A stretch of 64,000 nt of DNA from CAVQLX01 sp963811605. Lineage in GTDB: Bacteria > Desulfobacterota > Binatia > DP-6. The position numbers and the translations under genes were made by a program. The notes below the pieces were generated by a model. The model was not told where the DNA came from. It ran no database searches and was given only the letters and a program-made list of their open reading frames with translations. Position 1 is the stretch's first letter. Each line of letters begins with the position of its first letter. Shown piece by piece: positions 32,081-40,744 of the stretch. Location of the stretch: assembly GCA_963811605.1 (NCBI GenBank), contig CAWESA010000008.1, positions 124,001 to 188,000 on the forward strand, given 5' to 3'.

Positions 32081-33403
32081 ATGCGCATCCTGCCCCTCGT
32101 GTACCTGCTCCTGTTCGCGATCGCCGTGCGGGCGGCCGGGCCCGCCCCGGAGGCGGCTGCGGAGACCGTGCTCGACCTGGCGCACCTGCCGGACGACGGC
32201 GCGCTGGCGCAGCTGCTATGGACGCGCTCGCCCGACCTGGTCGCCGCGCGCAGCAAGATCGCCAGCGCCCGGGGCGACGTCGTGCGCGCGGGACTCCTGC
32301 CGAACCCGTCGCTCGACGCGTCGTGGAACACCATCCCGCTGGGCCAGACGAATCCACCCGGGCTGTCGTCGCCGCTGGCGAACGTCCCCAACTACGCCGT
32401 CTCCGTCTCCACCCTCGTCGAGATCGCCAAGCGCGGACCGCGTCAGCAGGCTGCCCGGGGCGCGCTCGACGCCGCCACCCTCGATGCGTACGAGCTCCTG
32501 CGCCAGCGCTGGTACGATCTCCGGGAGCGCGGCGCGGAGGTCGCGGCGGCCGAGGAGCGCGTCGCCGCGCTGGACGATCTCGTGAGCGACGCGCATCGCC
32601 TGACCGAGCTGCAGCGCGCGCGCGTCGGGCGCGGCGACGTGGCCGGCCTCGACGTCGACCGCGCCGCCCTCGACGAGACCAAGTTCCAGACCAATCTCAG
32701 CGACGAACGCCAGAAGCTGGCCGAGGCGATCACGGAGTGCAGCCACGTCGCCGGCGTGCCCTGCGAGCCGTTCGCCGACGCCGCGCAGGCCTCGGCCTAC
32801 CTGGCGACCGGCGTCGTGCCAGCGGACGCGGGCGACATCGACGCGCGTCCCGACCTGCGTGCGCTCGAGGCGCAGGAGCGCAGCGCGCAGGCGGCGCTGG
32901 AGCTGGCGCGCAACCGGCGGATTCCGGACCCGACATTCCGCCTCGGCTATGTTCGCGACCAGTTCACGATCGCCGGCAACCAGGAGAACAGCCTCTTCGC
33001 GGGCGTGACCGTGCCGCTGCCGGTCTTCGACCACGGGCAGGCGGACGCCCTCCAGGCGGCCGCATCGGCCGATGCCGCCAGCCGCGCGCGGGCGCTGCTC
33101 CGCGCACAGGCGGCACGCGACGTGACGGCGCTCGCCGCGCAGGCGCGGGACGCTGCGGCACGCCGCCAGACGCTCGACGGGTCGAGCCTGCCGCTCGCCC
33201 GTCGGATCGTCGACACGCTCGATCGCGCGGTCCAGCAGGGCGGGGCCTCGATCGGCGAGCTGCTGCTCGCACGACGGACGCTGGGCGAGCTGCTGCTCGA
33301 CGCCGCCGACGTCCAGCTGCTGTCGTTTCGCGTCTCCGCCGAGCTCGGTCGCGTGGGCGCCGTCGGGCCGCCGCCGCCCGGCGAGCTCGGCCAGTCCTCG
33401 TGA
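32081..33403 (+). CDS. Outer-membrane efflux protein, CzcC-like (TolC family)
   Basis: 440 residues from ATG 32081, with a signal peptide (PLVYLLLFAIAVRA, cleavage near AAG). Two coiled-coil/beta halves repeat: AQLLWTRSPDLVAARSKIAS, NPSLDASW, then AQAALELARNRRIPDPTFRL and VTVPLPVFDHGQADALQAAA, the OEP repeat pattern. It forms the trimeric outer-membrane channel of the efflux pump. A sigma-54 promoter lies immediately upstream. 20 bp separate it from the adaptor gene. Confidence 0.9.
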   Translation: MRILPLVYLLLFAIAVRAAGPAPEAAAETVLDLAHLPDDGALAQLLWTRSPDLVAARSKIASARGDVVRAGLLPNPSLDASWNTIPLGQTNPPGLSSPLANVPNYAVSVSTLVEIAKRGPRQQAARGALDAATLDAYELLRQRWYDLRERGAEVAAAEERVAALDDLVSDAHRLTELQRARVGRGDVAGLDVDRAALDETKFQTNLSDERQKLAEAITECSHVAGVPCEPFADAAQASAYLATGVVPADAGDIDARPDLRALEAQERSAQAALELARNRRIPDPTFRLGYVRDQFTIAGNQENSLFAGVTVPLPVFDHGQADALQAAASADAASRARALLRAQAARDVTALAAQARDAAARRQTLDGSSLPLARRIVDTLDRAVQQGGASIGELLLARRTLGELLLDAADVQLLSFRVSAELGRVGAVGPPPPGELGQSS

Positions 33404-33422
33404 GGGTTTGATGGGAGCTCCG

Positions 33423-34604
33423 ATGTTGAATCCACAACCGACCGTTCCCGTTTCCGACCGCCCGGCACGGCCGCGGCGGACCGCCGCCGTCGTGGCCTCG
33501 GCCGTCGCGCTGGCCGCGCTCGGCTGGCTGGCGCTGCGCGGTCGCGGCCATGACGCGCCCGCGCCGCCGGCGCCGCCCGGCGCGCCGGCCGACGTCGTCA
33601 CCCTCGCCGAGGGGGCGCCGCAGTGGGCCTACCTCGAGCTCGCCGTCGCGGAAGAGCAGCCCGAGCTGACCCCGCCGCCGGCGCCGGGGCGAGTGGAGTT
33701 CGACGAGAAGCGCAGCGCCGCGGCCGGCAGCCCGCTGCCCGGCCGCGTCGAGGAGGTGCGCGTGCGCCTCGGCGATCAGGTGAAGGCCGGCGACCGGCTG
33801 ATCGCGGTGCGGAGCGGCGCGCTGGCGGATCTGGACCGCGAGCTGGAGTCCGCCCGCAGCGAGGTGGCCGCCAAGACGCGGGTCGCGGAGCGCGCCCGCG
33901 AGCTGGTGGCGCTGCGCGCCGCCCCCGAGAAGGAGCAGCTCGAGGCCGAGGAGGACCTGCGGCAGGCGCAGCTGTCGCTGAAGGCGGCGACGGCGAAGCG
34001 CGACAGTCTGAACGCCGTCATCGAAGGGGACACGCGGTTCTGGATCACGGCGCCGCAGGACGGCACCGTGGTGGAGCTGGCAGTGTCGGCAGGGCAGGAG
34101 GTGGGCCCCGATCGCGAGCGGCCCCTGCTGCGGCTTTCCAACATCGACCAGGTCCTCGTGCTCACCGACATCCAGGAGCAGGACGCGTACGACCTGCACG
34201 CCGGAGCTCCGGTGACGGTTCGCACTCCCGCCGGCGACGTGACCCGCCCCGGCGTGGTCGAGCGCGTGTCGCAGGTGGTCGACCCGCAGCGCCGGACCGT
34301 CGAGGTCCGCGTGCGGGTCGAGAACGCGGACCGCGAGCTGCGGCCGAACGCGTTCGTCGAGGTGGCGCTCGCGCCCGATCCGTCAGAGCGCCGGGTTCGC
34401 GTGCCGGCGGACGCGGTGGTCAGCGACGGGGAGCAATCCGTCGTCTTCATCACGCGGGACTCCGGTCGGCTCGAGCGCACACCGGTCACGGTGGGCCGGC
34501 GGCGCGAGGGCGAGGTGGAGCTGCGCGGGGGGCTCGAGCCGGGCACGCGCTACGTCGCCAAGGGAGCCATCCTCCTCTTGAACCAGCTCGAGCTGGCCAA
34601 CTGA
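33423..34604 (+). CDS. Periplasmic adaptor subunit of RND efflux pump, CzcB-like
   Basis: 393 residues from ATG 33423 (GGGAG at 33413-33417; ATG 33411 is the alternative). An N-terminal membrane anchor (AAVVASAVALAALGWLAL) is followed by a barrel-sandwich hybrid with lipoyl halves (PLPGRVEEVRVRLGDQVKAG and APQDGTVVELAVSAGQEVG) split by an alpha-hairpin (about 120-195), then beta-barrel and membrane-proximal domains. It links the inner-membrane pump to the outer-membrane channel. No His-rich metal-chaperone segment of true CzcB is seen. Confidence 0.88.
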   Translation: MLNPQPTVPVSDRPARPRRTAAVVASAVALAALGWLALRGRGHDAPAPPAPPGAPADVVTLAEGAPQWAYLELAVAEEQPELTPPPAPGRVEFDEKRSAAAGSPLPGRVEEVRVRLGDQVKAGDRLIAVRSGALADLDRELESARSEVAAKTRVAERARELVALRAAPEKEQLEAEEDLRQAQLSLKAATAKRDSLNAVIEGDTRFWITAPQDGTVVELAVSAGQEVGPDRERPLLRLSNIDQVLVLTDIQEQDAYDLHAGAPVTVRTPAGDVTRPGVVERVSQVVDPQRRTVEVRVRVENADRELRPNAFVEVALAPDPSERRVRVPADAVVSDGEQSVVFITRDSGRLERTPVTVGRRREGEVELRGGLEPGTRYVAKGAILLLNQLELAN

Positions 34605-34614
34605 GGCCGCGGCC

Positions 34615-37600
34615 GTGCTCGACCGCATCGTCGGCTTCTCGCTCCGCAATCGCGCGGCGGTGATCTTCTTCACCCTGGTGGTGGCGGCCTGGGGATGGTT
34701 CTCGTTCCGCACCCTCACCATCGAGGCCTTCCCGGATCCGACCGACACCCAGGTGAACGTCATCACGATCTTTCCCGGCCAGCCGACCGAGGAGGTCGAG
34801 CGTCAGATCGGCCTGCCCATCGAGCGCGCCCTCAACGGCACGCCCGGGCTCTCCCGTCTGCGCAACCTCTCGCTCTTCGGTCTCTCGTTCGTCACGCTCA
34901 CCTTCAACGACGGCGTCGAAGGCCAGTGGGCGCGCCAGCAGGTGCTGGAACGCCTGCGCGACGCGGAGCTGCCGCCCGACGTGACCCCGGAGCTCGGGCC
35001 CTTCGCCACCCCGATCGGCGAGATCTATCGCTACACCCTGCGCGGCGCGAAGGACGATCCCATGAAGCTGCGCACCCTGCAGGACTGGGTGGTGCGTCCC
35101 GCCCTGATGCGGGTGGACGGCGTGGCGGACGTCGTGAGCTACGGGGGCCTGGTGCGCGAGATTCACGTCCTGCCCAACCCCATCCGGCTGGCGGCGTTCG
35201 GCCTCACGCTCGCGGACCTCGAGGAGGCCATCCGGGCGGGCTCCGTCAACGCGAGCGGCGGCGTGCTCGAGCGCGGGGCCGAGCAATTCGTGATCCGCAG
35301 CCAGGGACTCTTCCAGTCGCTCGACGACCTGCGCGCGGTGCGCGTGGCCACCAACGAGGGCACGCCGGTGTTCCTGCGCGACGTGGCCACGGTGGAGGAG
35401 GGCTGGGCGCCGCGCCAGGGCGTGGTGAGCCGGGGGACGGGCTACGACACCGTCGAGGGCATCGTGCTCATGCGTCGCGGCGAGAACCCGTCGGCGGTGC
35501 TCGAGCGCCTGCGCGCCGCCGTCGCCCAGGTGAGCGACCGGCTGGCCGACGAGGACGTCACGATCGACCCGTTCTACGACCGCACCGACCTGGTGGGCAC
35601 CACGCTGCACACCGTCGGCCACAACCTGCTCGAGGGCGGCCTCCTGGTCACCCTGGTGCTGTTCGTCTTCCTCCTCGATCTGCGCGCGGCCCTCATCGTC
35701 GCGGTCCTGATCCCGCTCTCGCTGCTGGTGTCGTTCATCTACCTGAAGCTCCGCGGCATGTCGGCGAACCTGCTGTCCATGGGCGCGGTGGACTTCGGCG
35801 TCATCGTCGACGGCGGCGTGGTGATCATCGAGAGCATCCTGGTCGCGCTCGCCGTCCACGGCCCCGATGCCGGAGGCCACGGCCGCGCCCACATCGACGA
35901 GAAGATCCAGGCGGCGACGCAGGCCGTCGTGCGCCCGACCGTCTTCGCGCTCCTCATCATCATCGCCGCCTACCTGCCGATCTTCATGCTGCAGCGGGTG
36001 GAGGGCCGGATCTTCGCGCCCATGGCGAACACCGTCGTCGCCGCCCTGCTGGGGGCGCTCCTGTTCTCGGTGATCCTGATCCCCGTCCTCGCCTCGCTCG
36101 CCTACCGTCGCCTGCCGCGCCACCGCGAGTCGCCGCTCCTGCGCTGGGCGGCGCGCCTCTACGAGCCCACGCTGGCCTGGGCGCTCGATCGGCCGGTCAT
36201 CACCCTGCTGGCGGCCGGCGCCGGCCTTGCGGCCACCCTGGCGCTCGCGCCGAAGCTGGGCTCCGAGTTCCTGCCCGAGCTCAACGAGGGGGCGCTGTAC
36301 GTCACGTGCACGCTGCCGTCGAACGTCTCGCTCTCGGAGGGCCGCACACTGGTGCCGCAGCTGACCGACATCTTCCTGGCCCAGCCGCAGACCGAGGCCG
36401 TGCTGTCCCAGCTCGGTCGCCCCGAGGACGGCACCGACGCGACGCTCACCAACAACCTCGAATTCTTCCTGAAGCTCAAGCCGCCGGACGACTGGCCGCC
36501 CGAGACGCGCAGCATCGGCGACGTGATCGCCGCCATGTCACGCGCCGTCGACGTCGTGCCCGGCATCGAGGTGAACTTCTCGCAACCCATCCGCGACAAC
36601 GTGAACGAGAACATCAGCGGGCAGTTCGGACAGATCGCGGTGAAGCTGTACGGCGACGACCTCGACGTCCTCCAGAAGCAGGCGGAGCGCGTGAAGGACG
36701 CCATCGCCGACGTGCCGGGCGTCGCCGATCTCGGCATCGTCAAGAGCGGCGAGGTGCCGCAGATCCAGGTGAAGCCGGACCGCCTGGCCCTGGCGCGCTA
36801 CGGCATGCCGCTGGGGGAGTTCCAGCACGCCTTCGAGTCCGCCGTGGGCGGCCGCCCGGTGGCCGACTTCTGGGAAGGCGAGCGGCGCACCGACGTCGTC
36901 ATGCGCTTCCCGCTGCCGGCACGGGAGGACGTCGAGGAGCTGCGCCAGCTGCGCATCCCCGTCGAGGGCGGCGTGGCCGTCCCGCTCGACGCGCTGGCGC
37001 ACACGGGTGTCGGATACGGCCGGGCGTCGATCAGCCGCGAGAACGGCCGCCGCTACATCGGCATCCGCATGAACGTGCGCGGGCGGGACCTGGGCGGCTT
37101 CGTCGACGAGGCGCGGGCGCGGGTGGCCGCCAGGGCGCCGAACCCGCCCGGGATCACGATCGAGTGGGGCGGCGAGTTCGAGAACAAGGAGCGCGCGATG
37201 GCGCGCCTGGCGGTGGTCGTGCCGGTGGCGCTGGTGATCACGCTCGTCCTCCTCTTCAAGGCCTTCGACTCCTTCTCGCTTGCCGTGCTCACCCTGCTGA
37301 ACGTGCCCTTCGCGCTGATGGGCGGGGTGATCGGCCTGCTCCTCGCCGGCATGCCCATGTCGGTCGCCGCCGCCGTCGGCTTCATCGCACTCATCGGCCA
37401 GGCGTCGCTGAACGGCGTGCTGGTGCTGTCGGCGGTCGCCGAGCGCCGCACCGCCGGAGCGCGGCTGCGCGAGGCGATCGTCGGCGGCTGCCGGCAACGC
37501 CTGCGTCCCGTCCTCATGACGGCCTCGCTGGCGGCGCTCGGTCTGGTGCCGGCGGCGCTCAGTCGCGGCATCGGCTCGGAGACGCAGCGGCCGCTCGCCG

Positions 37601-37749
37601 TGGTCATCGTGTGCGGCACGTTGTCGGCGTGCGCGCTCACCCTGGTGCTGCTGCCGGTGATGTACCAGGTGCTGTCGCGGGCGACGGCACGCGTGCGCCC
37701 GCGGCTCCGCGCGCACCGGGTGCGGCTGGCGTCGGCGCTCGGGCGATAG
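34615..37749 (+). CDS. czcA: Heavy-metal efflux RND transporter, CzcA-like
   Basis: 1044 residues from GTG 34615, the standard RND length, with 12 predicted membrane helices in two groups and two large periplasmic loops. The HME-subfamily motif in helix 4 is intact: GAVDFGVIVDGGVVIIES gives D393, D399 and E406, with the D-x5-D-x6-E spacing of CzcA D402/D408/E415, the proton/cation relay of divalent-metal pumps. It exports metal (Zn, Co, Cd or Ni; monovalent Cu/Ag pumps use a different motif) from periplasm or cytosol with proton antiport. Third gene of the operon, 10 bp after the adaptor. Confidence 0.95.
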   Translation: MLDRIVGFSLRNRAAVIFFTLVVAAWGWFSFRTLTIEAFPDPTDTQVNVITIFPGQPTEEVERQIGLPIERALNGTPGLSRLRNLSLFGLSFVTLTFNDGVEGQWARQQVLERLRDAELPPDVTPELGPFATPIGEIYRYTLRGAKDDPMKLRTLQDWVVRPALMRVDGVADVVSYGGLVREIHVLPNPIRLAAFGLTLADLEEAIRAGSVNASGGVLERGAEQFVIRSQGLFQSLDDLRAVRVATNEGTPVFLRDVATVEEGWAPRQGVVSRGTGYDTVEGIVLMRRGENPSAVLERLRAAVAQVSDRLADEDVTIDPFYDRTDLVGTTLHTVGHNLLEGGLLVTLVLFVFLLDLRAALIVAVLIPLSLLVSFIYLKLRGMSANLLSMGAVDFGVIVDGGVVIIESILVALAVHGPDAGGHGRAHIDEKIQAATQAVVRPTVFALLIIIAAYLPIFMLQRVEGRIFAPMANTVVAALLGALLFSVILIPVLASLAYRRLPRHRESPLLRWAARLYEPTLAWALDRPVITLLAAGAGLAATLALAPKLGSEFLPELNEGALYVTCTLPSNVSLSEGRTLVPQLTDIFLAQPQTEAVLSQLGRPEDGTDATLTNNLEFFLKLKPPDDWPPETRSIGDVIAAMSRAVDVVPGIEVNFSQPIRDNVNENISGQFGQIAVKLYGDDLDVLQKQAERVKDAIADVPGVADLGIVKSGEVPQIQVKPDRLALARYGMPLGEFQHAFESAVGGRPVADFWEGERRTDVVMRFPLPAREDVEELRQLRIPVEGGVAVPLDALAHTGVGYGRASISRENGRRYIGIRMNVRGRDLGGFVDEARARVAARAPNPPGITIEWGGEFENKERAMARLAVVVPVALVITLVLLFKAFDSFSLAVLTLLNVPFALMGGVIGLLLAGMPMSVAAAVGFIALIGQASLNGVLVLSAVAERRTAGARLREAIVGGCRQRLRPVLMTASLAALGLVPAALSRGIGSETQRPLAVVIVCGTLSACALTLVLLPVMYQVLSRATARVRPRLRAHRVRLASALGR

Positions 37750-37913
37750 CCGGGGGAACGGCCGGCCGCGGGCTTTCATCCGCGACGACGAGACGGAGCC
37801 GGTAAACGGCGGCACGGTGCCTGTCGTCGAAGAGCGGGCTGCTCTATCCGTTCGCGCCCGTCGTGACGGAGTGAGGCGATGCCGCCGCGCCGGGTTCACG
37901 GCTCCGCGAGTGG

Positions 37914-37943
37914 TTGCGCCCGAACGGCCGTTTGGGCTAGCGA
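37914..37943 (+). promoter_or_regulatory. LLM oxidoreductase promoter with TetR-type operator
   Basis: TTGCGC (37914-37919), 18-bp spacer, TAGCGA (37938-37943), 6 nt before ATG 37950. A 20-bp palindrome with one mismatched pair (37918-37937) has CGAACG-GC-CGTTTG at its centre, one base off the operator half-site at 16980 and 25561. Confidence 0.65.
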
Positions 37944-37949
37944 CGCGCG

Positions 37950-39050
37950 ATGGAGTTCGGCCTGTTCTACGAGATTCCCGTTCCGCGACCGTGGTCGGCA
38001 CGGGCCGAGCGCGACGCCCTCCACGCCGTCGTGGCGCAGGCAGTGCGCGGCGAGGAGGTCGGCTTCACCCACTTCTGGACCGTCGAGCATCACTTCCTCG
38101 ACGAGTTCTCGCACTGCTCGGCGCCCGAGGTGCTGTACGGCGCGGTGGCGGCGCGCACCAGCCGCATCAAGATCGGTCACGGCGTGCGACTCCTGCCGGT
38201 GCCCTACAACCATCCGCTGCGCGTCGCCGAGATGGCGGCGACGCTCGACTGCCTCTCGGACGGCCGCCTCGAGTTCGGCACCGGTCGCTCGGCGACGCGC
38301 GCCGAGCTGGAGGGGTTCGGCATCGATCCGGACGATACGCGCGGCATGTGGGAGGAGGCCCTCGACGTGGTGGTGGGCGCGTGGACGAGCGACGTCTTCG
38401 AGCATCGCGGCCGCTACTTCCAGGTGCCGCCGCGCCGCGTGCATCCGAAACCGTTGCAGAAGCCGCATCCGCCGCTGTGGGTGGCGTCGACCAGCCCCGA
38501 CAGCCACGGCCTCGCGGGGCGGAAGGGCCTCGGCCTGCTCTCGTTCACCATCGGTGTTCCACCCGAGGAGCTGGCCGGCCGCATCCAGCTCTATCGCGAC
38601 GGCCTCGCGGAGGCGAAGCCGGTCGGACAGTTCGTCAACTCGCGCGCCGCCACGTTCACGATGGTGCACTGCGCGGAGACCAACGCCGAGGCGCAGCGCA
38701 ACGCGGCCGAGTCGGTGGTGTGGTACCTCCGCAAGAGCACCGAGCTCATCGGCACGCTGGCCACCTGGCAGATGGAGCGCCAGCGCGATCTCGGCACGTA
38801 CGCCTACGCCGAGATGCTGCGCAACCTCGACACCTCCCACCTCTCGTTCGAGCTCCTCGACGAGATGGGCGCGGTCATCGTCGGCGATCCGGCGCGCTGC
38901 ATCGAGCGCGTCCGGCGCTATCGCGCGGCGGGGTGCGATCAGCTCCTCTGCCTGATGAATCCGTACAGGATTCCGGCCGGCCAGGCGATGCGCTCGGTCG
39001 AGCTGTTCGGCGAGCACGTGATCCCCGCCTTTCGCGGGCCCGGGGCGTGA
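37950..39050 (+). CDS. LLM-class flavin-dependent oxidoreductase
   Basis: 366 residues of the bacterial-luciferase fold. MEFGLFYEIPVPRPWS at the N-terminus, FTHFWTVEHHFLDEFSHCSA, RIKIGHGVRLLPVPYNHPLR and DCLSDGRLEFGTGRSATRAE are family blocks, and this length fits FMN/F420 LLM monooxygenases. It may use reduced flavin from a reductase such as the one at 23748. The promoter carries the shared operator, tying it to the P450 and acyl-CoA synthetase. The end overlaps the thioesterase start by 4 bp. Confidence 0.92.
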   Translation: MEFGLFYEIPVPRPWSARAERDALHAVVAQAVRGEEVGFTHFWTVEHHFLDEFSHCSAPEVLYGAVAARTSRIKIGHGVRLLPVPYNHPLRVAEMAATLDCLSDGRLEFGTGRSATRAELEGFGIDPDDTRGMWEEALDVVVGAWTSDVFEHRGRYFQVPPRRVHPKPLQKPHPPLWVASTSPDSHGLAGRKGLGLLSFTIGVPPEELAGRIQLYRDGLAEAKPVGQFVNSRAATFTMVHCAETNAEAQRNAAESVVWYLRKSTELIGTLATWQMERQRDLGTYAYAEMLRNLDTSHLSFELLDEMGAVIVGDPARCIERVRRYRAAGCDQLLCLMNPYRIPAGQAMRSVELFGEHVIPAFRGPGA

Positions 39051-39901
39051 CGACGCGGACGCCCGTCGAGAAGCTGCTGCGGCGGCTCGACCTCGCGCCG
39101 CTGGCCGAGGACTGCTTCCTCGGCCACACCGGGCGCGGCGAGGGCCGCGTCTTCGGCGGGCTGCTCGCGGCGCAGGCGCTGGTCGCGGCGGGCCGCACGG
39201 TCGATGGCGGTACGCCGCACTCGCTCCACCTCTACTTCGTCCGCTCGGGACGCCACGGCATGCCGGTCACCTGGAGCGTGACCCGCGTGCGCGACGGCTA
39301 CGCCTTCGCGCTGCGCCACGTGGTCGCGGAGCAGTCGGGGCAGGTGATCCTGTCGCTCACCGCGAGCTTCACGACGCAGCGAACCGGACTCGCGCACCAG
39401 GACCCCATGCCCGGGGCGCCCGAGCCCGAGGGCCTGGCCGACTGGGAGGACCTGCGCGTGCAGGTCCTCGGTCCCGGCACGATCCGCCGCCCCGACGGGC
39501 CGCTGGAGGTGCGCGACGCCGATCCCGCGAGCGCGGCCCCGGCGTCGGGACGTCCGGCGCGCCGGCGTCTCTGGATACGGCCGCGCGAGCCGCTGCCGGA
39601 CGACCCGCTGGTGCACGCCGCCGCGCTGGCGTACGCCTCCGATCGCGGGCTCCTCAGCACCGCGGGCCGTCCGCACGGCCTCATGTGGGGGATCGGCCTC
39701 GGCGCGAGCCTCGATCACGCCGTGTGGTTCCACGCCACGCCGCGCTTCGACGACTGGGTGCTCTTCGACGCGACGAGCCCGGTGGCGCGCGCCGGTCGCG
39801 GGCTCTGTCACGGCGCGCTCTACGATCGCGATGGGGTACGCATCGCATCGGTGGCGCAGGAGGGCCTCATCCGCACCCTCCCGCGCCGCGCGGCGCGCTG
39901 A
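39047..39901 (+). CDS. Acyl-CoA thioesterase II (TesB-like)
   Basis: 284 residues from GTG 39047, overlapping the LLM stop (GTGA). It has two hotdog domains: FLGHTGRGEGRVFGGLLAAQ at the first, HSLHLYFVRSGRHGMPVTW, and the second half DDPLVHAAALAYASDRGLLS, then HAVWFHATPRFDDWVLFDAT with the catalytic Asp-Thr-Gln type residues. It cleaves acyl-CoA to acid and CoA. Co-transcribed with the LLM gene, so it may release the product of that oxidation. Confidence 0.92.
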   Translation: MTTRTPVEKLLRRLDLAPLAEDCFLGHTGRGEGRVFGGLLAAQALVAAGRTVDGGTPHSLHLYFVRSGRHGMPVTWSVTRVRDGYAFALRHVVAEQSGQVILSLTASFTTQRTGLAHQDPMPGAPEPEGLADWEDLRVQVLGPGTIRRPDGPLEVRDADPASAAPASGRPARRRLWIRPREPLPDDPLVHAAALAYASDRGLLSTAGRPHGLMWGIGLGASLDHAVWFHATPRFDDWVLFDATSPVARAGRGLCHGALYDRDGVRIASVAQEGLIRTLPRRAAR

Positions 39902-39909
39902 CGGGCGGC

Positions 39910-40710
39910 TCAGTCCATCAGCCGAACGATGAACGACTGGCTCCCGGTAGCCAGCAGCGAGCCCTGGTCGCTCCAGAGGTGGATCAGGCCGTGGCCGAAG
40001 CCGTGGCGGATCGCCATCACCCGGATGTCGGCCAGGATCCATTCCGACGGCACGACGTCGACGATCCGGATCGTGTTGTCGAGGCTGTTGCCGCCGGCCC
40101 AGCGGCCGAGCGCGTGGCTGATCCCCGACGGCATCCAGTCCGCCACGATGGCGAGCGTCGCCGCGGACGTCTCCACCCCTTCGGGAATGCGAATCCAGAG
40201 CGCGGAGCGGCCGTCGTCGCTGGGCGTGCCGTCCTTCTCGGCGCCGTAGCGGCCGCGCGCGACGCGCAGCTCGACGCGCGAATGGATGGTGCTCGCCGTC
40301 CCGTCGACGGGGGGGACCGCGGCACACGCGTCCGGCGGCGGGACGTCGGGACGGACCGCCCACTCGCCCTGCACGTCGAGCGGCCGCCGTCCGAGCGAGG
40401 CGTTCACCGTGAGGATCTCGCGATCGCCGACGTGGCCGGTCGCGCGGGCCTGCGAGCTGTGGTGCCCGCTGATGGGAATGGTGACGTCGAGGTCGAGGAT
40501 CTCGGGCGGCCGCGCGTACGACAGGTACTGCGCCGTCGCCCAGACGAGCTGACGCCCCGTGACGGCCTCGAGCGCGGTCACCGCGGCGCCCAGCCCGCAG
40601 CCGCCGAACAGGAAGCCGGCGTGCCGCACGCAGATGCCGCGCTCGACCGGCAGCACCCAGCGGTGCGGGTTGTGCGTGGGACGGAGCCCGAGGAATTCGC
40701 GCGCGGTCAT
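39910..40710 (-). CDS. Acyl-CoA thioesterase-like double-hotdog protein
   Basis: 266 residues; HAGFLFGGCGLGAAVTALEA in the first hotdog, TAQYLSYARPPEILDLDVTI, and in the second ADWMPSGISHALGRWAGGNS, then GFGHGLIHLWSDQGSLLATG. This is the TesB-like/acyl-CoA thioesterase pattern but with few of the catalytic residues of the neighbour at 39047, so it may have another substrate or bind only. Convergent with that gene, 8 bp apart. ATG 40710 is the first in-frame Met. Confidence 0.8.
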   Translation of the reverse strand: MTAREFLGLRPTHNPHRWVLPVERGICVRHAGFLFGGCGLGAAVTALEAVTGRQLVWATAQYLSYARPPEILDLDVTIPISGHHSSQARATGHVGDREILTVNASLGRRPLDVQGEWAVRPDVPPPDACAAVPPVDGTASTIHSRVELRVARGRYGAEKDGTPSDDGRSALWIRIPEGVETSAATLAIVADWMPSGISHALGRWAGGNSLDNTIRIVDVVPSEWILADIRVMAIRHGFGHGLIHLWSDQGSLLATGSQSFIVRLMD

Positions 40711-40744
40711 CGTCGCCCCGAGGTGGAGGGCCGGGGGGTCCGAG

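Noticed and set aside
34695..37805. 1036-codon second plus-strand frame inside the RND pump gene
   Set aside because: Composition is typical of a shifted frame; the CzcA frame has the full family sequence.
37750..37913. Rho-independent terminator after the RND operon
   Set aside because: GC-rich dyads occur, but no U-tract follows; no convincing intrinsic terminator was found anywhere in the window.
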